Assembly: GCA_012728465.1 (NCBI GenBank)
Contig: JAAYFB010000131.1
Span: 1 to 15,236 of the forward strand
Length of the DNA stretch: 15,236 nt
Source of the DNA: Proteiniphilum sp.
GTDB lineage: Bacteria; Bacteroidota; Bacteroidia; Bacteroidales; Dysgonomonadaceae
Direction of reading: 5' to 3'
Made by a program: the position numbers and the translations under genes. Under the pieces are notes generated by a model. The model did no database searches. It was given only the letters and a program-made list of their open reading frames with translations, and had not been told where the DNA came from. This document shows positions 8,211-15,236 of the stretch, one piece after another. The number at the start of each line of letters is the position of its first letter. Positions within the stretch are counted from its first letter, which is position 1.

Positions 8211-11200
8211 GGATAGCCTATCCTCGATATCTAAACAATCGATATTAATTATTTAAACATTCAAATAAATGTCATTAAGAAAATTTCTCGATAACATTAA
8301 ACCAAATTTTGAAGAAGGTGGTAAGCTACATTGGCTTTACTCTACATACGATGCTTTTGAAACATTCTTGTATGTACCTAATCACACTTCGAAATCGGGA
8401 GTACATATTCATGATGCTAGAGACTCGAAACGTACAATGGTAATTGTGATTCTTGCGCTCATTCCAGCACTTTTGATGGGTATGTATAATGTGGGCTATC
8501 AACACTATTTGTCAATAGGCGTTGATGCTTCTTTCATTCAAACATTCATTTATGGTCTTCTAGGGATGCTACCGCACATAGTAGTGTCATACGTTGTGGG
8601 ACTTGGAATTGAATTCGCAATGGCTCAAATAAAAAAGGAAGAGGTTGCCGAAGGATTCCTTGTTTCGGGTATGCTTATTCCTATGATTGTGCCTATTGAT
8701 ACACCACTTTGGATGATTGCTGTTGCAACAGCTTTCTCAGTGATACTAGCAAAAGAGGTGTTTGGAGGTACAGGCTATAATATATTTAACGTAGCTCTTA
8801 TTGCTCGTGCATTTCTATTCTTTGCTTATCCTTCAAAAATGTCTGGTGACCAAGTATGGGTACGCACCGATAGCACATTTGGTATTGGTGGAGGTGAAGT
8901 AGTGGATGGTTTGTCAGGTGCAACTCCTCTAGGACAAATTGCAACTAGTGATGTTGCAAGTTTTAGTGATTTCTCATTCCACTCAGTCACAGGTGAGGTT
9001 CTAAACTTATGGGACATGTTCGTTGGACTGATCCCTGGATCAATGGGAGAGGTTTCTACTCTTGCAATCTTGCTTGGTGCACTCATCCTAATTGCTACAG
9101 GTGTAGGCAGCTGGAAAACTATGGTGTCCGTATTTGCAGGTGGTGCAGCAACCGCATTGTTGCTTAATGCACTTGCAGTTAATTTGATAATGGAGATGCC
9201 TCCATTGTATCACCTATTCCTTGGTGGATTTGCGTTTGGTGCTGTGTTTATGGCTACTGACCCAGTTACATCTGCTAGAACTGAAAAGGGTAAATGGGTA
9301 TTTGGCTTCCTTATCGGAGTGCTTGCTGTGTTGATACGTGTGTTTAACCCAGGATATCCAGAGGGTATGATGTTAGCAATCTTATTTATGAATGCATTTG
9401 CTCCGCTAATTGACTTCTACGTTGTAGATGGCAATATTAAGCGTCGTCTGAAGCGTGCTGTAAAATAGAAAGGGAAACAATTATGAATAGAGATAGTAGT
9501 TTATACACAATATTATATGCATCGGTGATGGTTATTCTTGTTGCCGTAGGTTTGTCTTTTACTCATCAAGTGTTGAGCGATAGGCAAATTGCTAACGAAA
9601 ATATTGATAAGATGCAGCAGATACTTCGTTCATTGCGAATTAATGCTTCACCAAAAGAGGCAGAAGCTAAATATGCAGAACTTATTAAGGATGCTTATCT
9701 TATCAAAGTAGATGGTACGAAAGTGCAAGGTTCTGAAGGACTTCTTCCAACAGACGCAGCCTTTAGAACAGATATCGCTAAAAGCGGTGAGGATGAACTT
9801 CCTGTTTTTGTAGCTAATGTTGAAGGAAAAGTGGTTTATGTTATTCCTATGACTGGTAAAGGTCTCTGGGGAGGAATATGGGGCTACATGTCAGTATCTG
9901 ATAATGGTAGTACTGTTTATGGAACAGACTTTGGTCACGATAGTGAAACTCCTGGATTAGGTGCTGAGATAGTTTATCAATCGTTTAGAAATCAATTTGA
10001 AGGCAAAGATCTTCTAAAGAATAATGATTTTAAATCTATAGCTGTAGTAAAACCTGGTCATTCAGTTGCTGACAGAGATTATGTAGATGGTATTTCAGGA
10101 GGTACAATTACAAGTAAAGGAGTAAATGATATGCTACTTGAAAGTGTTGGTAAGTACAAAGGATTTTTGTTAAAGTTAAATGCAGATGCTGGTAACTAAT
10201 TGTTCAGCATTAATAAAAATATAGATAAATATGGCATTATCAGCAAAAGCAAAGCAGGCCCTACTAGGGCCACTAAATAAAAATAACCCCGTTCTTGTTC
10301 AGGTACTTGGTATTTGTTCAGCATTGGCGGTTACATCTAAGCTAGAACCTTCATTGGTGATGGCTATCGCCGTAACTATTGTTACTGCATTTGCCAACGT
10401 TATTATTTCATTATTGAGAAAAACTATTCCTAACCGTATTCGTATTATCGTTCAGTTAGTAGTAGTAGCTGCTCTAGTTACCATCGTTAGCGAGGTACTA
10501 AAAGCATTCGCATATGATGTTAATAAGCAGTTGTCGGTTTTCGTTGGTCTTATTGTTACCAACTGTATTTTGATGGGACGCCTTGAAGCATTTGCTCTTG
10601 GCAATGGTCCTTGGCCTTCTTTCCTTGATGGAATTGGCAATGGACTAGGATATGGATGGATTTTGGTAGTGGTAGGTTTTTTCCGTGAACTATTAGGATC
10701 TGGAACCCTATTAGGAATTCAAGTAGTTCCTGAGGTTTTCTACAATATGGGATACGAAAACAATGGACTTATGATTCTTCCTCCTATGGCGCTGTTCTTG
10801 GTCGGAATTATTATTTGGATTCAGCGTTCTAAGTATAAAGATTTGCAAGAGGCAACTAACTAGAGGGATGTTTATTCATCACAATATTAAATTATAAAAC
10901 AGAATATAATAATATATGGAAACTATTAGTCTTATTGTAAGATCGATATTTGTAGATAATATGGTTTTCGCATACTTTTTGGGTATGTGTTCATATCTGG
11001 CAGTATCTAAGAATGTAAAAACAGCTGTTGGCCTTGGTGCGGCAGTAACTTTTGTTCTTACACTTACTTTGCCTATCAACTATCTACTTGAAAATTATGT
11101 ATTAAAAGCAGGTGTATTAACATGGCTTGGTGAAGACTTTGCAAGTGTAGATCTAAGTGTATTTAGTCTTCTTATTTTCATCGCTATTATTGCTTCATTT

Positions 11201-14200
11201 GTGCAATTAGTTGAGATGATTGTAGAAAAATTCTCACCTTCACTTTATAACTCTCTTGGAATCTTCTTGCCTCTGATTGCTGTTAACTGTGCAATTTTAG
11301 GCGGTTCATTGTTTATGCAACAACGCGAATTTGCTAACGTTGGTATGGCTACTGCCTACGGATTTGGTTCTGGTATAGGTTGGTTGATTGCTATTGTTGG
11401 ATTGGCTGCTATCAGAGAAAAACTAGAGTATTCTCATATTCCAAAGCCTCTTCGTGGATTGGGTATAACATTTATTGTTACGGCCCTTATGGCAATCGGT
11501 TTCATGAGTTTCTCAGGTATCAATATTTAATTAACTTAGTGTACAATATAAAACAGAATATACAATGAATGTGTTGTTAATGAGTGCAGGTAACTTAACC
11601 ATACTTACTAGTGTAATTGTCTTTTTGATTATTATTCTGGTGCTGGTCGTTATCATATTGGTGGCAAAAGCTAAACTGCTGCCATCAGGCAATGTGAAAG
11701 TAACAGTAAATGGAGAGAAGTCATTTGAGTCAGGAATGGGCTCTACATTGCTAAGTACACTTCAAAAAAATAATATCTTTCTTTCTTCTGCTTGTGGTGG
11801 CGGGGGGACCTGCGGAGAGTGTAGATGTCAAGTTACTAAAGGTGGTGGCGAGATACTTCAAACAGAGGTGGGCCATTTTAGCCGTAAAGAGCAACAAAAC
11901 AATTGGCGTCTTAGCTGTCAAGTAAAAGTAAAGGATGATATGGAAATCAGAGTTCCTGATTCTGTATTTGGAGTAAAAGAGTGGGAATGTGAGGTGGTTT
12001 CAAATAGAAACGTTGCTTCATTTATCAAAGAGTTTGTTGTTCGTCTTCCTAAAGGAGAGCGACTTGACTTTGAACCTGGTTCATATAGCCAAATTAAAGT
12101 TCCTGCTTTCAAAGAACTGAAGTATTCAGACTTTAAAATTGATGAGAAATTCAAATCTGAGTGGGATAACGCAAAAATGTGGGATTTAGTTTGTAAGAAC
12201 GACGAAGATACAGTTAGAGCTTACTCTATGGCTAACTATCCTGCAGAGGGTGATGATATCATTACTCTTAACGTGCGTGTAGCTACTCCTCCATTTGATA
12301 GAGCAAAAGGACAGTGGATGAATGTAAATCCAGGTATCGTGTCATCTTATATATTTAGCTTGCAACCAGGTGATAAGGTGAAAATGTCTGGTCCATTCGG
12401 AGAGTTCCATCCTGTATATGACAGTAAACGCGAAATGATGTGGATTGGTGGTGGTGCAGGTATGGCTCCATTGCGTGCACAGATAATGCACCTAACAAAA
12501 ACACTTAAAGTGTCAGATCGTAAGATGACTTATTTCTATGGTGCTAGAGCTCTAAAAGAGGCTTTCTACTTAGAAGACTTTTATCAATTGGAGAGAGACT
12601 TCCCTAATTTTACGTTTAACTTAGCTCTTGACCGTCCAGATCCTGAAGCTGATGCTAAGGGAGTGAAGTATCATGCAGGCTTTGTTCACCAAGTTATTCA
12701 CGATACATATCTTAAGGATCATGATGCGCCTGAAGATATTGAATACTACATGTGTGGTCCTGGTCCTATGGCTGCGGCTGTTCAAAGGATGCTTGATGAC
12801 TTAGGTGTTGCTAGAGAAATGATTATGTTTGACGACTTTGGATAATTATATTTTAGCATAGTCGAAATTATTATATTAAAAAGCTGCGTAGTGATTTTTC
12901 ATTATGCAGCTTTTTTTGTTTTGTGTCATTTTGATAGATGTATTATTGATATTTGAGGATGTGTTCGTTTAATTTTGTCATATTGTATTGGTTGTATCTT
13001 CAAAATGTCTATTTTTGCTATCTAATTAAAAAAATGTATTATGATTAGTAGTGATGCAAAAGTCTTGCTTATTTATACAGGCGGTACAATAGGAATGGTG
13101 GAGAATATCGAGACGGGTGCACTAGAGGCGTTTGACTTTAGCCACTTGAAGTCAAATGTTCCTGAAATGAAGCGTTTGAGGTTTAGTGTGGATACCTATC
13201 TTTTCGATCCTCCTATCGATTCATCAGAAGTTAATTTGCACAACTGGATTGCAATGGCTAAAGTAGTAGAAAATCACTATGACAAATATGATGGCTTTGT
13301 CATTTTGCATGGTACCGATACTATGTCATATACTGCATCAGTGCTTAGCTTTATGTTTGAGAACCTTACAAAGCCTGTGATTCTTACTGGTTCGCAACTG
13401 CCTATCGGAAAACTAAGAACCGATGGAAAAGAGAATCTAATTACTGCACTTGAGATAGCCGCTGATAAATATGAGGATGGACGACCTGTTGTTCCAGAGT
13501 TATGTGTTTATATGCAAAATCTACTTATGCGTGGAAATAGAACTACTAAAATAAATGCTGATAATTTTAGTGCCTTTAATAGCCCAAATTATGCTTATCT
13601 AGCAGAGGCTGGCTTAAATATTAAATATCATGACAAGTTTATACTAAATCCAGACTATGATAAGCCTGTGTGTTTCAATTATGAACTAGATAACAATGTG
13701 GCAATTCTTAAACTTTTTCCTGGCATTCAACCTAGTCTAGTTGAGGCTGTATTAACCATGCCTGGCTTGAGAGGTGTGGTGCTTGAAACATTTGGTTCGG
13801 GAAATGCACTGCGAGATTACTGGTTTATAGATTTGCTTGATACTGCCCTAAAGAATGGTATAGTCGTAGTTAACGTAACACAATGCTTATATGGTAATGT
13901 AGAGATGCATAGATATGGTACTGGACAACATCTTGAAAGGCTAGGAGTTGTGTCGGGTCATGATATAACCACCGAGGCTGCTCTAACAAAACTTATGTCA
14001 CTTTTAGGGAATAACAAAGAGTATGATGATATTAGACATCTAATGTCAATCTCTTTAAGGGGTGAAATGAGCTAAATACAAATGCTTTAATATACTTGTA
14101 TAAAGCTGTATAATATTTCTAGTTTGTTATTTTTAATAACCGATATATCAGCTAATTCAATGTATTTGTTTACTTTTGCATCGAATAGACCTTTGACTTA

Positions 14201-15236
14201 AATAAGGTTATTACTAACAAGCTATGACAAAGAAATCAAAATCAGAAAATAAAACGAATATTCCCAAAAAGCCTTTTAAACGTCGAATTATTAAGTTAAT
14301 GTGGAGTGCATTTTTCTTAATTACAGCAGCTGTGGTTGTGTCTCTCTCATTGATAGCTTCAGGTGTAATAGGATATTTACCAGATATTGACGAATTGGAA
14401 AACCCAATAGATAAATATGCATCGCAAGTCATATCGTCGGATGATCAGATTCTTTTTACATACTCGCAAAGTAATGAAAATAGGATATTTATAGATTATA
14501 GTGAGCTTCCATCTGAATTAATAGATGCACTAGTTGCTACTGAAGATCAGCGTTATTATACGCATTCTGGTATTGATGCTATAAGTTTAGGTCGTGTAAT
14601 ATTTAAAACACTACTCTCTCAGCAAGAGAGCAGTGGTGGAGGAAGTACTATATCTCAACAATTAGCAAAGCTCTTATATTCGCCAAGGGCAAATAATAAA
14701 CTCCAACGTGCCTTTCAAAAACCAATTGAGTGGATTATTGCTGTAAAACTTGAACGTCAGTATTCGAAAGATGAGATCATAAACTTGTATCTTAACAAGT
14801 ACGACTTCAACTATGATGCAATAGGAATTAGCTCGGCAGCTAAAACATATTTCAATAAGGCGCCAATTGAACTAAATGTTCAGGAGTCGGCAGTGCTTGT
14901 GGGCATGCTGAAAAATGCATCATTATATAATCCTGTGCGCCGAATTGAATTAACGAAAGATAGGCGTGATGTTGTATTATCTCAAATGCAAAAGAATGGC
15001 TTTCTAAATAAAGCAGAATTAGATTCACTTAAGCAACTTCCTTTAGAGCTTGATTTTAAGCGCGTAGATCATATCTCAATTCCAGCACCTTACTATAGGC
15101 AACATCTTGCCAAGATAATGACTGCCCCAAAGCCAAATAAGAAAAACTATGCTTCGTGGCAAACTCAGCAATTTACCGAAGATTCACTTGCTTGGAATAA
15201 CGATCCTCTTTATGGATGGTGTGCAAAGAACCAAAA

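Overview
The window looks like chromosomal DNA from a member of the Bacteroidales (phylum Bacteroidota). It is AT-rich. Several upstream regions carry the Bacteroidota-type promoter (TTTG or TTG about 20 bp before TAnnTTTG) instead of E. coli-like -35/-10 boxes, and start codons sit in A/T-rich leaders without strong Shine-Dalgarno sequences. The AddB-type nuclease has the N-terminus I associate with Bacteroidota. I see no insertion sequence, phage gene, tRNA, rRNA or CRISPR array.

Layout. (1) Bases 1-2690: the 3' part of a GNAT acetyltransferase gene, then a complete ovoA-type gene (iron-dependent 5-histidylcysteine sulfoxide synthase fused to a methyltransferase, the ovothiol pathway), closed by a strong terminator. 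(2) Bases 2690-3700: a gene-poor stretch with a striking array of about six 41-bp units, each holding two different palindromes. It is followed by a small transcription unit with a good promoter, a 48-codon basic ORF, a long hairpin and a terminator. (3) Bases 3717-6593, minus strand: an addB-like PD-(D/E)XK nuclease with a four-cysteine Fe-S signature. (4) Bases 6594-12917: a divergent control region with a notable palindromic leader, then a complete nqrABCDEF operon for the Na+-pumping NADH:quinone oxidoreductase, ended by a terminator. (5) Bases 12918-15236: a type I L-asparaginase gene with its own promoter, then the 5' part of a class A penicillin-binding protein gene that runs off the right edge.

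How the genes work together. The six nqr products form one membrane complex. NqrF takes electrons from NADH through FAD and a 2Fe-2S centre. NqrD and NqrE hold a cluster inside the membrane between paired cysteines. NqrB and NqrC carry covalent FMN, and NqrA faces quinone chemistry. All cofactor residues I could check are present. The other genes are housekeeping or stress functions (recombinational repair, asparagine catabolism, cell-wall synthesis, thiol-histidine antioxidant synthesis) without an obvious functional link to nqr.

Most of the window is ordinary core genome. The parts least explained are the dual-palindrome array, the small-ORF locus at about 3160-3697, the palindrome in the nqr leader, and an O2-dependent ovothiol synthase in a lineage dominated by anaerobes.
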